Assembly (NCBI RefSeq): GCF_001968815.1
Contig: NZ_MIEQ01000022.1
Coordinates: 1 to 64,000 of the forward strand
DNA length: 64,000 bases
Direction of reading: 5' to 3'
Source of the DNA: Motiliproteus sp. MSK22-1
GTDB lineage: Bacteria; Pseudomonadota; Gammaproteobacteria; Pseudomonadales; Balneatricaceae
Made by a program: the position numbers and the translations under genes. This document shows positions 54,435 through 64,000 of this stretch, in pieces. Below the pieces are notes generated by a model that was not told the DNA's origin, did no database searches, and worked only from the letters and a program-made list of their open reading frames with translations. Positions within the stretch are counted from its first letter, which is position 1. Each line of letters begins with the position of its first letter.

Positions 54435-55853
54435 GTGATGCAGAATACTAAAGAGCAGACTGTAGATGTTGCCATTGTCGGGGGTGGCATGGTTGGCCTT
54501 ACTCTGGCCTGCGCTCTCGGTGGGCAGGATCTACGGGTGGTTGTTATCGAGCCTCAGGCACATCAGCCAGATGAGCTTTGGGACTTGACTCAACAGCAAA
54601 ACAAACAGGGGTTTGATCCCCGGGTCAGTGCCCTTACCTTAGCTTCCGAGCAGATATTGCGTAATCTCGGAGCCTGGGAGTTAATGGCCGAAATGCGTGT
54701 GAGTCCTTATAGTCATATGCATGTCTGGGATGGTGAAGGCACAGCTTCCATCGATTTTAGTGCTGCTCAGATGTATGAACCATACCTGGGCCATATTGTT
54801 GAGAATCGTATCACCCTGGCGGCTCTTTACCGGGTAATGTCTCGTCACAGTAATATCGAACTGATCAGTGGTGCTTCCCTGACATCCCTATCAATTGTAG
54901 AGCATGATTTAACCAGCGGAAAATCCCGGCGCCAGCTGACCCTTTCTAACGGACAGCGTCTGAATGCGAGGCTGGTAGTCGCAGCTGACGGGGCGCGTTC
55001 TTTGACTCGCTCTCTTGCCGGATTGACCGTGAGTGAATGGGATTATCAACATCATGCGATCGTAGCGACCGTTAAAGTGTCAAAGAGTCATGAGCGGACA
55101 GCCTGGCAGCGCTTTACAGAAGATGGCCCTCTGGCCATGTTACCTCTTACTTGCTCTTCAGGGCCAGATTGTTCCTTTAAGTCTGTTAGCCCAGCGTCAG
55201 GCAAGGTATCGACTGAAGAGAGTGCCGACAAGATCAGTGGTGATGAGCCACAGGATAACCTGGTGTCAATTGTCTGGTCTACTTCTCCAGATCACGCCCG
55301 TTCATTAATGGCTATGGATGAGCAGGACTTTAATATCGCTCTTGCGACAGCCTTTGAAAACCGACTGGGCCGGATAGTTGAGTCTGATAAACGCTACAGT
55401 TTTCCTTTGGTACAGCGTCATGCTTCCAAATATGTTGATCAGTGTATTGCTCTGGTGGGTGATGCAGCTCACAGCATTCATCCGCTGGCAGGACAGGGTG
55501 TTAATTTGGGCTTTCTGGATGCTGCTACGCTGGCGGAAGAGCTGATCAATGCAGAAAATAAAGGTGCTGAATTTTCTGAACGTCGCTGGTTAAGGCGCTA
55601 TCAACGTCGCCGGCAGGGAGAAAATCTGCAAATGATTGGGTTGATGTCGGCCCTTAAGCATTTGTATGCAGAGGTTCCTCCACCGGTTCACTGGTTGAGA
55701 AATCTGGGTATGCACTGGGTTGATCGGGTAACCCCCGTTAAACAATTTCTGACTGAGAGGGCTATGGGTATTGACAATCAAGCGGCCCTCGCAGGCACCG
55801 GGCGCCCAAGGCTGGCTTGTCGACTTAATAGTAGCCGAGCGGATGTGCACTAA
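54435..55853 (+). CDS. ubiI: 2-octaprenylphenol hydroxylase UbiI-like
   Basis: This FAD monooxygenase of the UbiH/UbiI/UbiF family has VAIVGGGMVGLTLACAL, VAADGARSLTRSLAGL and VGDAAHSIHPLAGQGVNLGF. Its place after ubiH suggests UbiI (C5 hydroxylation). It is 472 residues, some 70 more than usual; much of the excess is a polar insert after the PLAMLPL strand (SSGPDCSFKSVSPASG...). A 130-bp gap separates it from ubiH. Confidence 0.88.
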   Translation: MMQNTKEQTVDVAIVGGGMVGLTLACALGGQDLRVVVIEPQAHQPDELWDLTQQQNKQGFDPRVSALTLASEQILRNLGAWELMAEMRVSPYSHMHVWDGEGTASIDFSAAQMYEPYLGHIVENRITLAALYRVMSRHSNIELISGASLTSLSIVEHDLTSGKSRRQLTLSNGQRLNARLVVAADGARSLTRSLAGLTVSEWDYQHHAIVATVKVSKSHERTAWQRFTEDGPLAMLPLTCSSGPDCSFKSVSPASGKVSTEESADKISGDEPQDNLVSIVWSTSPDHARSLMAMDEQDFNIALATAFENRLGRIVESDKRYSFPLVQRHASKYVDQCIALVGDAAHSIHPLAGQGVNLGFLDAATLAEELINAENKGAEFSERRWLRRYQRRRQGENLQMIGLMSALKHLYAEVPPPVHWLRNLGMHWVDRVTPVKQFLTERAMGIDNQAALAGTGRPRLACRLNSSRADVH

Positions 55854-56092
55854 TCTGATGGCAAGTTTAGGCGGAGTGAAAGTGTCTATCTGCGTTGAAT
55901 TAATTTAAGGCTAGTTATACATTCCCCGGTAATAGGTCAGGCGTGGTCATTATTTGAGAGATATTGTTGATGAGATAGTTTGTTGATCCTGGGTTGAGAG
56001 CGAGTAAACACCTTGGTTTATTAAGAATGGCTCAGGTTAATTGAGAAAGACCTCAATTGATCGACAAAAGCTTTATTTGAGTGAGAAAGGCT

Positions 56093-57196
56093 ATGGGACA
56101 GAAAACAGCTTTATACCAGCAACACCTGGACATGGGTGGAAAAATTGTTGATTTCAGTGGTTGGGATATGCCACTCCATTACGGCTCACAAAAAGAAGAG
56201 CACCTCCAGGTTAGGGCTTCTGCAGGAATGTTTGACGTATCCCATATGACCGTTGTGGATGTTAAAGGAGGAGATGCCAAAGATTATCTGCGTCACCTTC
56301 TGGCAAACGATGTTGGGCGCCTGAATACTTCTGGAAAAGCATTATATACAGGGATGCTTAATGAGGATGGTGGTGTTGTTGATGATCTGATTGTTTATGC
56401 GATGGGGACTCCCGGCTCAGCCGGAGAATGGTTCCGGCTGGTTGTTAACTGCGGTACCCGGAAGAAAGACCTTGATTGGATGGACAAGCATGCTGCGCGA
56501 TTTGAGGTTGCGATGACTGAGCGGCCAGAAATGGCATTAGTTGCAGTACAAGGACCTCAGGCGATTGACAAGGTAGGGGCTGTATTAGCGGATAATCAAA
56601 AAAGTGCCCTGGCAGGCCTGACTGTTTTTCATGGTGCACCTGCAGGAGAGTGGTTTTTGGCTCGCACTGGTTATACCGGTGAAGACGGTTTGGAAATAAT
56701 GCTACCTGAAGCGGACGTGAGTAAGTTTTGGCAAGATCTGTCAGCTGTCGGTGTTAAACCCTGTGGGCTTGGAGCTCGTGACACCTTACGTCTGGAGGCT
56801 GGAATGAATCTATACGGTTCGGATATGGATGAGCGAGTCTCACCGCTGGCTGCAAATATGGGATGGAGTGTCGCCTGGGAGCCAGAGGATCGCGATTTTA
56901 TTGGACGCAAGGCTCTGGAACAGCAACGGCTGAAAGGCTGCCCTGAGAAGCTCGTTGGGCTGGTGCTTAAAGAGCGAGGGGTATTAAGAGCTCATCAAAA
57001 AGTAATCATTGAAGGGGTTGGTGAAGGGGAAATAACCAGCGGTTCTTTTGCACCGAGTCTTGGGCATTCAGTTGCTTTGGCCCGGGTCCCTGCTGCCACT
57101 GCAACCAGTGCTGAAGTCGAGATGCGTGGTAAGCGCATAAAAGTTTCTGTAGTAAAGCCCTGTTTTGTTAGGCAAGGAAAGCAAGTCTTTGCTTAA
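56093..57196 (+). CDS. gcvT: Aminomethyltransferase (glycine cleavage T protein)
   Basis: This 367-residue protein takes the aminomethyl group from lipoyl-H protein, releasing ammonia and forming methylene-THF. Start at MGQKTALY behind GAAAGG. The folate-site Asp region in [21 protein letters not shown], and [12 protein letters not shown] are conserved. gcvH follows 75 bp downstream; gcvP is not in the window. Confidence 0.95.
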   Translation: MGQKTALYQQHLDMGGKIVDFSGWDMPLHYGSQKEEHLQVRASAGMFDVSHMTVVDVKGGDAKDYLRHLLANDVGRLNTSGKALYTGMLNEDGGVVDDLIVYAMGTPGSAGEWFRLVVNCGTRKKDLDWMDKHAARFEVAMTERPEMALVAVQGPQAIDKVGAVLADNQKSALAGLTVFHGAPAGEWFLARTGYTGEDGLEIMLPEADVSKFWQDLSAVGVKPCGLGARDTLRLEAGMNLYGSDMDERVSPLAANMGWSVAWEPEDRDFIGRKALEQQRLKGCPEKLVGLVLKERGVLRAHQKVIIEGVGEGEITSGSFAPSLGHSVALARVPAATATSAEVEMRGKRIKVSVVKPCFVRQGKQVFA

Positions 57197-57271
57197 ATAA
57201 AGGTTCTGAAGGACTTTTTTTAACTGTTTGTCTTATCATTCTGTTTTGTCATATTGATTGAGGATTGCGTA

Positions 57272-57664
57272 ATGAGCAATATTCCGGCTGAGCTGAAGTA
57301 TGTATCCAGTCATGAGTGGATTCGTGTAGAAGGTGAAGGCGTTGTTACCATAGGTATTACTGATCATGCTCAGGATCAGCTGGGGGACGTGGTTTTTGTT
57401 GAGTTACCCGAAGTTGGATCCAGCTTTGCCCTAAGCGATGACATGGGCGTTGTTGAGTCAGTGAAAGCTGCTTCGGATCTTTATGCACCGCTCAGTGGTG
57501 AGGTTATTGAAGTAAACGAAGAGTTGGAAGATTCCCCTGAACAGGTTAATTCAGATCCTTACGGTGACGGCTGGTTTGTTAAGCTTAAGTTGGAAGACGA
57601 ATCTGAACTGGATGGTCTTCTGGACGCCGCCGCTTACGGTGAACTTTGTGAATCAGAAGAGTAA
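57272..57664 (+). CDS. gcvH: Glycine cleavage system H protein
   Basis: This 130-residue lipoyl carrier shuttles the aminomethyl group between P and T proteins. The lipoylation lysine is in [12 protein letters not shown]. Start at MSNIPAEL, preceded by AGGA. Confidence 0.95.
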   Translation: MSNIPAELKYVSSHEWIRVEGEGVVTIGITDHAQDQLGDVVFVELPEVGSSFALSDDMGVVESVKAASDLYAPLSGEVIEVNEELEDSPEQVNSDPYGDGWFVKLKLEDESELDGLLDAAAYGELCESEE

Positions 57665-57719
57665 TTGATTTTGCCAGTGGTCGCCTCAGGGCTTGCGGCC
57701 GCAAGGTTGTTGCATTAGT

Positions 57720-57758
57720 CAGAAGGGTTGTTTTCCAACAGCCCTTCTGGATTAATTT
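57720..57758 (+). terminator. Terminator after gcvH
   Basis: AGAAGGGTTGTT and AACAGCCCTTCT form a stem with one mismatch around TTCC, followed by GGATTAATTTT. Confidence 0.75.
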
Positions 57759-57803
57759 TGACGGTCCCCTAACTGCCCCATCTGAATTTTTTAGAGCTAT
57801 CCT

Positions 57804-58997
57804 ATGTTACTTCAAACTCTGCGGCTGAAACCAAAAGCCGACAAGCGCCTGCGTGCCGGTCACGTGTGGATCTACAGTAATGAGATCGATATTCAGCAAA
57901 CTCCGTTGAAACAGTTTTCAAAAGGAGAGCAGGTTGTTGTTGAGCAGGCAGGTGGAAAGTCTCTGGGAGTGGCGTACCTGAATCCGAATAATCTGATCTG
58001 CGGTCGCTTGGTCAGCCGTGATTCTGCCGTTTTGTTGGATAAATCTCTACTGGTTCATCGATTGAAAATCGCATTATCGTTACGTCAGAGATGTTTTTCT
58101 GAGCCCTATTACAGACTGGTTTTTGGTGATAGTGATGGCTTGCCAGGGTTGGTGGTTGATCGTTTTGACGCGATTTTGGTTGTCCAAATCTCTACAGCAG
58201 GTATGGAACTGTTAAAGTCTGAAATAATAGCGGCTCTGGAGCAAGTGCTAAAGCCTGATGCAATCTTGATCAAGAATGATGGCAAGATGCGCAGCGCCGA
58301 GGATCTGGAAAGTTATGTGGAAGTGGCGTTGGGGGATGTTCCTGCGTTGGTACCTTTGATTGAGAACGGAACCTGTTTATTGGCACCGGTCCTGAGCGGC
58401 CAAAAAACAGGCTGGTTCTACGATCATCGGATGAATCGCGCCCGTCTGCAACATTATGCTCAAGGAAAAAGGGTATTGGATGTTTTCAGCTATGTGGGTG
58501 GCTGGGGGTTGCAGGCGGCTAATGCCGGTGCTGCCGAGGTAACCTGTGTTGATGCATCTCAGCAAGCGTTGGATGTTGTTTCTGAAGCCGCAACAATCAA
58601 TGATCTGCAAGAAAGAGTGCATTGTTTGCAGGGGGATGCCTTTGATACCTTACGTGACCTCAAAGCAGATCAACAGCGTTTTGATGTGGTAGTGATAGAC
58701 CCTCCTGCATTTATCCAGAAGCGTAAGGATATTCGTAATGGTGAAAAAGCTTATGAACGAATCAACCAGTTGGCCATGAGGTTGTTGGAAAAAGACGGAA
58801 TTCTGGTTTCAGCCTCCTGTTCCATGCATCTGCAGCGGGATAGACTGGTGGATATTATCCGTGCCGGCAGTCGTAAGCTGGATCGTCAGGCACAAATCAT
58901 AGAACAGGGTCATCAGGGACCGGATCACCCGGTGCATCCAGCTATTCCAGAAACAGATTATCTGAAATCAATGTTTGTGAGGGTACTGCCCGCCTGA
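57804..58997 (+). CDS. rlmI: 23S rRNA (cytosine-1962-C5)-methyltransferase RlmI
   Basis: The 397-residue protein has an N-terminal PUA-type domain (LRAGHVWIYSNEID), then a Rossmann methyltransferase: VLDVFSYVGGWGLQAANAGA, the DPPAF motif (VVIDPPAFIQKRKD) and the SCSMH catalytic cysteine segment. The order fits RlmI, which methylates C1962. Confidence 0.9.
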   Translation: MLLQTLRLKPKADKRLRAGHVWIYSNEIDIQQTPLKQFSKGEQVVVEQAGGKSLGVAYLNPNNLICGRLVSRDSAVLLDKSLLVHRLKIALSLRQRCFSEPYYRLVFGDSDGLPGLVVDRFDAILVVQISTAGMELLKSEIIAALEQVLKPDAILIKNDGKMRSAEDLESYVEVALGDVPALVPLIENGTCLLAPVLSGQKTGWFYDHRMNRARLQHYAQGKRVLDVFSYVGGWGLQAANAGAAEVTCVDASQQALDVVSEAATINDLQERVHCLQGDAFDTLRDLKADQQRFDVVVIDPPAFIQKRKDIRNGEKAYERINQLAMRLLEKDGILVSASCSMHLQRDRLVDIIRAGSRKLDRQAQIIEQGHQGPDHPVHPAIPETDYLKSMFVRVLPA

Positions 58998-59055
58998 TAA
59001 TTGATTCTGATGTCAGGGCTATCTTTTAATCTATACAGGTCTGGTAGGAAAGGAT

Positions 59056-60093
59056 ATGAAATATCGTCAGCTAGGAAACAGTGATCTTAAGGTCAGCCGA
59101 GTCTGCTTGGGGACTATGACCTGGGGTGGACAGAACTCTGAAGAAGAGGCGCATCAGCAGCTTGATTATGCTTTTTCTCGCGGACTGAACTTTCTGGATA
59201 CCGCTGAGATGTATCCGATTCCTGCTCATTCTGAGACTCAGGGGCGGACGGAACGCTATATTGGAAGCTGGCTGAAAAAGCATAACAACCGGGATCAGGT
59301 TGTTATTGCTTCTAAGGTGACCGGGCCTGGGGCATTCGTATCTCACATTCGGGACAATATACATCTGGACCGACGTAATATTCGCGCTGCAATTGAAGGA
59401 AGCCTGCAGCGGTTGGGGACTGATTATATCGATCTCTATCAGTTGCACTGGCCTGATCGGGTGGTGAACTTTTTTGGCCAGCATGATTATCAGCATCAAC
59501 CGGAAAAAGACGGTACGCCCTTGCTGGAGTCCCTCGAAGCTCTTTCAGAGCTGGTCAAAGATGGGCTCGTTCGTCAAATAGGTGTATCCAATGAATCCCC
59601 TTGGGGGGTGATGAAGTACATGTCACTGGCAGAGAAATACCGCTTGCCTGCTTTGGTTTCTGTGCAAAACCCCTACAGTCTGTTAAATCGAACTCTGGAG
59701 GTGGGGTTAACCGAGGTGATGCAAAGAGAGAATGTCGATCTGCTGGCTTATTCACCTCTTGCGTTCGGTACACTGACGGGAAAATATCTGGGTGATCAGC
59801 GGCCAGCAGGAGCCCGTTTGACGCTGTTTCCTCATTATGCGCGCTACTTAACTGATGCCGGGCAGTATGCTACCCAGCGCTATGTGGATCTGGCTAAGGA
59901 ACATGGCCTGGCTCCAAATCAGATGGCGCTGGCATTTGTAAATAGCCGACGGTTTGTCGGTGCTAACATTATTGGCGCGACTAATCTGGAGCAGTTAAAG
60001 AGTAATCTGGCAAGCATTGAGCTGACATTGTCACCGGATCTATTGAAGGAAATCGAGACAATACATTTGTCTCGTCCCAATCCTTGCCCTTAG
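59056..60093 (+). CDS. Aldo/keto reductase, Tas-like
   Basis: This 345-residue NADPH-dependent TIM-barrel oxidoreductase begins KYRQLGNSDLKVSRVCLGTM. Catalytic Asp and Tyr are in NFLDTAEMYP, Lys in IASKVTGP, and His in LYQLHWPDR. The sequence resembles E. coli Tas. Its natural substrate is unknown. AGGAAAGG lies just upstream of the ATG. Confidence 0.88.
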   Translation: MKYRQLGNSDLKVSRVCLGTMTWGGQNSEEEAHQQLDYAFSRGLNFLDTAEMYPIPAHSETQGRTERYIGSWLKKHNNRDQVVIASKVTGPGAFVSHIRDNIHLDRRNIRAAIEGSLQRLGTDYIDLYQLHWPDRVVNFFGQHDYQHQPEKDGTPLLESLEALSELVKDGLVRQIGVSNESPWGVMKYMSLAEKYRLPALVSVQNPYSLLNRTLEVGLTEVMQRENVDLLAYSPLAFGTLTGKYLGDQRPAGARLTLFPHYARYLTDAGQYATQRYVDLAKEHGLAPNQMALAFVNSRRFVGANIIGATNLEQLKSNLASIELTLSPDLLKEIETIHLSRPNPCP

Positions 60094-60755
60094 CGTGCCT
60101 GGTTCCGCAGACTTATGATGGTCCAGCCCTGCTTCTTTGCGTGAGACAGTAGTTGCTCATCAGCGTCGACGACGACAGGATGATCAACCTGCTCCAGCAG
60201 CGGGATGTCGTTATGGGAGTCGCTATAGAAATAACTGTCCCTTAGATCCTGATCGTGGTCCTGGAACCATTGATTAAGTCGTTCTACTTTTCCTGCCTGA
60301 TAACAGGGAATACCACTAATGCGTCCAGTGTATTTACCATCAACGATTTCTGGCTCTGAAGCCAATATATCATCGACACCGAGTCGTTCAGCAATCGGAC
60401 CCGTGATAAAGCGATTGGTCGCTGTGATAATTAACAGGTAGTCTCCCTGGTCGCGATGTTTTTTAAGTAAATCAAAGGCTTTGGGTAGCAGTAACGGATC
60501 AATCTTGTCCTTCATAAACTGTTGATGAAGGGATTCCAAATGCGTCAAACTGAACTGCGTCAACGGCTCTAAAGCAAAAGATAAATAGGCATAAATATCT
60601 AACTCACCCCTTTGGTATTGTTGGTAAAAGAGATCGTTAGCCTGCTTGTAACTTTGGGCATCGACAATGCCTTGTTCGATCAGAAACTCACCCCAGGCAT
60701 GATCGCTGTCACCAGCTATTAGGGTATTGTCCAGATCAAAAATCGCGAGACTCAA
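60090..60755 (-). CDS. HAD-superfamily (SerB-like, class IB) phosphatase
   Basis: The 221-residue protein starts at a TTG (LSLAIFDLDNTL) behind GGAG. Motif I is DLDNTLIAGDSDH, motif II ITATNRF and motif IV SDSHNDIPLLE; this is the SerB/PGP-like HAD class. In Pseudomonas a gene of this type lies next to rppH and ptsP, as here. Substrate not known. It overlaps the aldo/keto reductase stop by four bases on the opposite strand. Confidence 0.85.
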   Translation of the reverse strand: MSLAIFDLDNTLIAGDSDHAWGEFLIEQGIVDAQSYKQANDLFYQQYQRGELDIYAYLSFALEPLTQFSLTHLESLHQQFMKDKIDPLLLPKAFDLLKKHRDQGDYLLIITATNRFITGPIAERLGVDDILASEPEIVDGKYTGRISGIPCYQAGKVERLNQWFQDHDQDLRDSYFYSDSHNDIPLLEQVDHPVVVDADEQLLSHAKKQGWTIISLRNQAR

Positions 60756-61044
60756 AAGTGTTACTCCCTGTGTGTGTAATAAAAGCGCATGGGCCAATGT
60801 TGTATTTAACAGCTATTGCGGACAGCATAATGTTTGCCATACGGGCTGACAATGTTGTCGCATTGATAATGCAAGGATTTATTCATTGTTATGCGATCCT
60901 GGTTCAGAGTACGGTATATAAGTGCTCTGAAACCCTGATTAGATGGGGTGGAGCATGCTTCAAATACCCGTCGTCAAAAGTCACGATTGGTGAATCCTGA
61001 AAAGTATGGAACAATAGGTGGTATTGTAACCTGGATATAGCTAC

Positions 61045-61593
61045 GTGATTGATTCAGACGGTTTTCGTCCAAATGTCGGTATTATCCTGACCAACGGTCA
61101 GGGACAGGTGTTGTGGGCGCGCCGCATCGGCCAGAACGCTTGGCAATTCCCGCAAGGTGGTATTAATGATGATGAGACTCCAGAGCAAGCTCTCTTTCGT
61201 GAACTGAAGGAGGAGGTTGGGTTGGAGCCCGAAGACGTAGAGATTGTATCCTGTACGCGAGGATGGCTGCGTTATCGGTTACCGAGGCGGATGATTCGGT
61301 ACAATTCCCATCCTATCTGCATTGGACAGAAGCAAAAGTGGTTTTTGTTACGCTTATTGGCAGCAGATAATTCGGTTGCAGTCGACCAATCGGAAAAACC
61401 AGAGTTTGATGGGTGGAGATGGGTGAGTTACTGGTATCCTCTGGGGCAGGTGGTCTCATTTAAACGAGAAGTTTATCGCAGTGCACTGAAGGAACTGGTG
61501 GCACGTCACGTGAGGTTGACGCTTAACTCTCTGCAAGATTCAGGGCTGCAAGAATCTAGTGTGCGAGAGTCAGGTTTTAAGGAATCAGGATAA
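61045..61593 (+). CDS. rppH: RNA pyrophosphohydrolase RppH
   Basis: This 182-residue Nudix enzyme removes pyrophosphate from mRNA 5' ends, triggering RNase E decay. N-terminus [14 protein letters not shown], the QFPQGGI entry and the Nudix box ELKEEVGL are conserved. GTG start. Residues after about 165 ([19 protein letters not shown]) form a short degenerate repeat not typical of the family. ptsP follows 4 bp downstream, the usual rppH-ptsP pair. Confidence 0.94.
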   Translation: MIDSDGFRPNVGIILTNGQGQVLWARRIGQNAWQFPQGGINDDETPEQALFRELKEEVGLEPEDVEIVSCTRGWLRYRLPRRMIRYNSHPICIGQKQKWFLLRLLAADNSVAVDQSEKPEFDGWRWVSYWYPLGQVVSFKREVYRSALKELVARHVRLTLNSLQDSGLQESSVRESGFKESG

Positions 61594-61597
61594 ACCG

Positions 61598-63883
61598 ATG
61601 CTGGATATATTGCGGAAGATCGTTCAAGAGGTTAATGCTGCTAAGGACTTGGATGGGGCTCTGAACATTATTGTGCGCAGGATTCAGCGTGCAATGAAAA
61701 CTCAGGTCTGTTCCGTATATTTATTTGATCCAAAAACTGAACACTATGTACTGATGGCTACTGAGGGCCTTAACCCCAACGCTGTTGGTGAGGTCAGTCT
61801 TTCTCCTTCTGAAGGGGTTGTCGGCAAAATCGTTGATCGGGCCGAACCGATTAATCTTGAAGATGCCACTGTACACCCTTCTTACCATTATGTGATGGAA
61901 ACCGGTGAAGAGCAGTTTCATGCATTCCTCGGCGTTCCCATTATTCACCAGCGTAAAATACTGGGTGTGCTGGTGGTGCAGCAGACCACTCGCCGTCGTT
62001 TTGATGAGGGTGAAGAGGCTTTTTTGGTCACCATGTCTGCTCAGTTGGCCGGTGTTATCGCACATGCTGAAGTGACTGGCGGAATTAACGTCGGTTCGGA
62101 TACTTCTAAGGTTAGGAATGACGCCAAGTTTGACGGTGTTGCCGGAGCTCCCGGTGTTGCTATAGGAACGGCCATTGTCATTGCCCCACCTGCTGATCTT
62201 GACGCTGTTCCCGATCAACTCAGTGATAATATTGAAGGTGAGCTATCCCATTTTCGCCATGCGCTGGAAAAAGTCAGAAATGATATTAGGGTTGTGGCTC
62301 GAAGTTTGGCTCAGCGCTTAAAAGGCGAAGACCAGGCGCTATTTGATGTTTATCTGCGAATGCTGGATGACAATGCATTGGCAGGAGAGGTCGAAGAGGT
62401 TATTCATCAGGGACAGTGGGCTCCAGGGGCTCTGCGACAGGTGGTGCAGAGTCACGTACAGCAATTTGAGATGATGGATGATCCTTACTTGCGGGAGAGA
62501 GCAACTGATATACGTGACCTTGGTCGTCGTGTATTGGCTAATATGCAGCAGGAGTGCGCATCCACGCCGGTTTCTTATCCAGATGACACCATTCTGGTGG
62601 CCGAAGAGATTACGCCAGCCATGCTTGGGGAAGTGCCTACAGATAAACTGATCGGCCTGGTTTCCATTTTAGGTTCTGGAAACTCCCATGCTGCTATTCT
62701 TGCACGATCCATGGGCATTCCTACGGTGATGGGAGTTGTGGATCTTCCCGCCACCAGAATTCATGGCAAGCATATTATCCTGGATGGCTATTCAGGTCGG
62801 GTTTTTGCCAACCCTTCTACGGATATGCGCAGCTTTTACGACGATATTCTGCGTGAGGAGCAGCAGCTCAGTAAAGGGTTGGAGGCAATTCGTGATTTGC
62901 CATCAGTGACTGAAGATGGCCATGTTATGCCTCTCTGGGTCAATACTGGTCTGGCAACCGATGTTGCGCTGTCTTTAGATCGAGGCGCTGAGGGTATCGG
63001 TCTCTACCGGACTGAAGTGCCCTTTATGATCAAGCAATTTTTCCCCAGCGAAATGGAACAGCAGATTAGTTATCGAAAGCAACTTGAGCCCTTTGCGCCG
63101 CGAGTTGTGACCATGCGCACGTTGGATATAGGTGGTGATAAGGCATTACCTTATTTCCCTATTGAAGAAGAAAACCCTTCATTGGGATGGCGGGGGATAC
63201 GGGTGACGCTGGACCACCCGGAAATATTCCTGGTGCAGGTTCGAGCCATGTTGTTAGCCAGTGAGGGACTGGATAATCTCCGTATCATGTTACCCATGGT
63301 TTCTAATGTGATGGAAATTGATGAGGGTGTAGCGTTGGTCAATCAGGCGCATGCAGAGTTGATTGATGAAGGCCATGAAATTATCAAGCCTGATATTGGC
63401 GTGATGGTGGAGGTGCCCGCTGCGGCTTTTCAAGTGCGGGCCTTTGCTCGCCGGGTGGATTTCATTTCAGTGGGGAGTAATGATCTGACTCAGTATATGC
63501 TCGCAGTGGATCGCAATAACCCGAGGGTCGCAGGCCTTTATTATTCTTATCACCCATCAGTTTTACAAGCGTTGCAGTTTGTTGTCAGTGAAGCCCATAA
63601 AGAACATGTACAAGTCAGTATCTGTGGTGAAATGGCCGGTGATCCAGGTGGAGCATTGCTACTCATGGCGATGGGCTATGATGTGTTGTCAATGAATTCA
63701 ACAAATTTACCCAGGGTCAAGTCGGCTGTGCGTGGTGTAACTACCAAGCAAGCAGCTCAGTTACTTGAAGATGTTTTGCAAAAGGATAACCCGGAGGAGA
63801 TTAAATCCCTCATTGCTGAGATGCTGCATGATTCCGGGCTGGGGCGGCTGGTTCGTTCGACGGTATCAAATGCACCCCGCTAG
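61598..63883 (+). CDS. ptsP: Phosphoenolpyruvate-protein phosphotransferase PtsP (EI-Ntr)
   Basis: This 761-residue first enzyme of the nitrogen PTS has a GAF domain (about 5-165), the PTS EI N-domain (GVAGAPGVAIGTAIVIAPP), the phospho-histidine in GSGNSHAAILARSMGIP, and the PEP-binding barrel (GIGLYRTEVPFM, SVGSNDLTQYMLAVDR, ISICGEMAGDP). Start at MLDILRKI, four bases after the rppH stop. It passes phosphate to NPr. Confidence 0.95.
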   Translation: MLDILRKIVQEVNAAKDLDGALNIIVRRIQRAMKTQVCSVYLFDPKTEHYVLMATEGLNPNAVGEVSLSPSEGVVGKIVDRAEPINLEDATVHPSYHYVMETGEEQFHAFLGVPIIHQRKILGVLVVQQTTRRRFDEGEEAFLVTMSAQLAGVIAHAEVTGGINVGSDTSKVRNDAKFDGVAGAPGVAIGTAIVIAPPADLDAVPDQLSDNIEGELSHFRHALEKVRNDIRVVARSLAQRLKGEDQALFDVYLRMLDDNALAGEVEEVIHQGQWAPGALRQVVQSHVQQFEMMDDPYLRERATDIRDLGRRVLANMQQECASTPVSYPDDTILVAEEITPAMLGEVPTDKLIGLVSILGSGNSHAAILARSMGIPTVMGVVDLPATRIHGKHIILDGYSGRVFANPSTDMRSFYDDILREEQQLSKGLEAIRDLPSVTEDGHVMPLWVNTGLATDVALSLDRGAEGIGLYRTEVPFMIKQFFPSEMEQQISYRKQLEPFAPRVVTMRTLDIGGDKALPYFPIEEENPSLGWRGIRVTLDHPEIFLVQVRAMLLASEGLDNLRIMLPMVSNVMEIDEGVALVNQAHAELIDEGHEIIKPDIGVMVEVPAAAFQVRAFARRVDFISVGSNDLTQYMLAVDRNNPRVAGLYYSYHPSVLQALQFVVSEAHKEHVQVSICGEMAGDPGGALLLMAMGYDVLSMNSTNLPRVKSAVRGVTTKQAAQLLEDVLQKDNPEEIKSLIAEMLHDSGLGRLVRSTVSNAPR

Positions 63884-63886
63884 TAT

Positions 63887-64000
63887 TTAGAGCTGATGAT
63901 CATCTGAGTTGCTTTTCATTCTGAGCGTAATTAGGTCAGTAGGTCCCTGATTGTCGAAATTTTGCTCAATAAACTCAATGATTCCACTGCGGTGTATCAT
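63887..64000 (-). CDS. Possible C-terminal end of a gene continuing beyond the window
   Basis: A minus-strand frame open to the window edge ends at TAA 63889-63887 and reads ...SGIIEFIEQNFDNQGPTDLI... . It converges with ptsP. Only 37 codons are visible and nothing identifies the product, so it may be chance. Confidence 0.3.
   Translation of the reverse strand: MIHRSGIIEFIEQNFDNQGPTDLITLRMKSNSDDHQL

Noticed and set aside
55854-56092. Possible glycine riboswitch upstream of gcvT
   Set aside because: The conserved glycine aptamer segments were not found on inspection.

Overview
The window looks like a chromosome segment of a marine-type gammaproteobacterium. Individual genes match that class (GrxA, IlvA, NudE/YrfG/Hsp15/Hsp33, Rho, UbiD/Fre, HemCDXY, ArgH, ZapA, 6S RNA, UbiH/UbiI, RppH, PtsP), and several neighbourhoods match Pseudomonas-like gene orders (trxA-rho with ubiD nearby, hemC/argH divergent, HAD phosphatase-rppH-ptsP, a CbrA-like symporter-sensor behind a small membrane gene). 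The genus cannot be fixed from the sequence alone.

Layout. 1-150: 3' end of an rRNA operon (a partial 5S gene that seems to carry an insertion) and its terminator, followed by a MITE-like inverted-repeat element. 0.6-12.4 kb: grxA, a large AsmA-like DUF748 protein with internal repeats, rpiA, ilvA, a Cpx-type envelope stress system (sensor kinase, regulator and a divergent CpxP-like protein with a CpxR-box match between them), and a nnrS gene with an FNR/DNR-like site. 12.4-18.3 kb: sodB, cysQ, nudE, yrfG, hslR, a PAP2 phosphatase and hslO. 18.5-20.5 kb: trxA and rho. 20.6-34.8 kb: an accessory island between rho and ubiD. 34.9-43.5 kb: ubiD-fre, the hemC-hemD-hemX-hemY operon and argH. 43.6-48.9 kb: gcvR, an AEC transporter and a CbrX/CbrA-like pair in which the CbrA-like protein has no histidine kinase domain. 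48.9-55.9 kb: ygfA, 6S RNA, zapA and a ZapB-like coiled coil on one strand; ygfB, pepP, ubiH and ubiI on the other. 56-64 kb: gcvT, gcvH, rlmI, an aldo/keto reductase, a HAD phosphatase, rppH and ptsP.

The island is the most interesting part. It holds an intact GT1-type glycosyltransferase and, at its far end, a frameshifted relic of a second copy. Between them lie three small secreted proteins (two sharing an N-terminal domain, one with a LamG domain) and a 2137-residue secreted SpvB/FG-GAP/Rhs protein ending in an EndoU-type RNase toxin tip. A MafI-like immunity gene follows the toxin after 5 bp. Downstream is a graveyard of displaced Rhs tips and immunity genes: a TreTu-like toxin end with a TriTu-like immunity gene, another toxin end with a 205-residue putative immunity protein, a short toxin-start relic, an Imm33-like gene and a second MafI-like copy. 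A 19-bp palindrome, AATGGGGTCWGACCCCATT, lies at nearly every boundary between these modules, and fragments stop at it. This looks like a record of repeated toxin-tip replacement with retained immunity genes, with the palindrome as the likely recombination or insertion seam.

Family names rest on motif recognition by eye. The palindrome, the duplicated immunity gene, the fragment ends and the frameshifts are read directly from the sequence.
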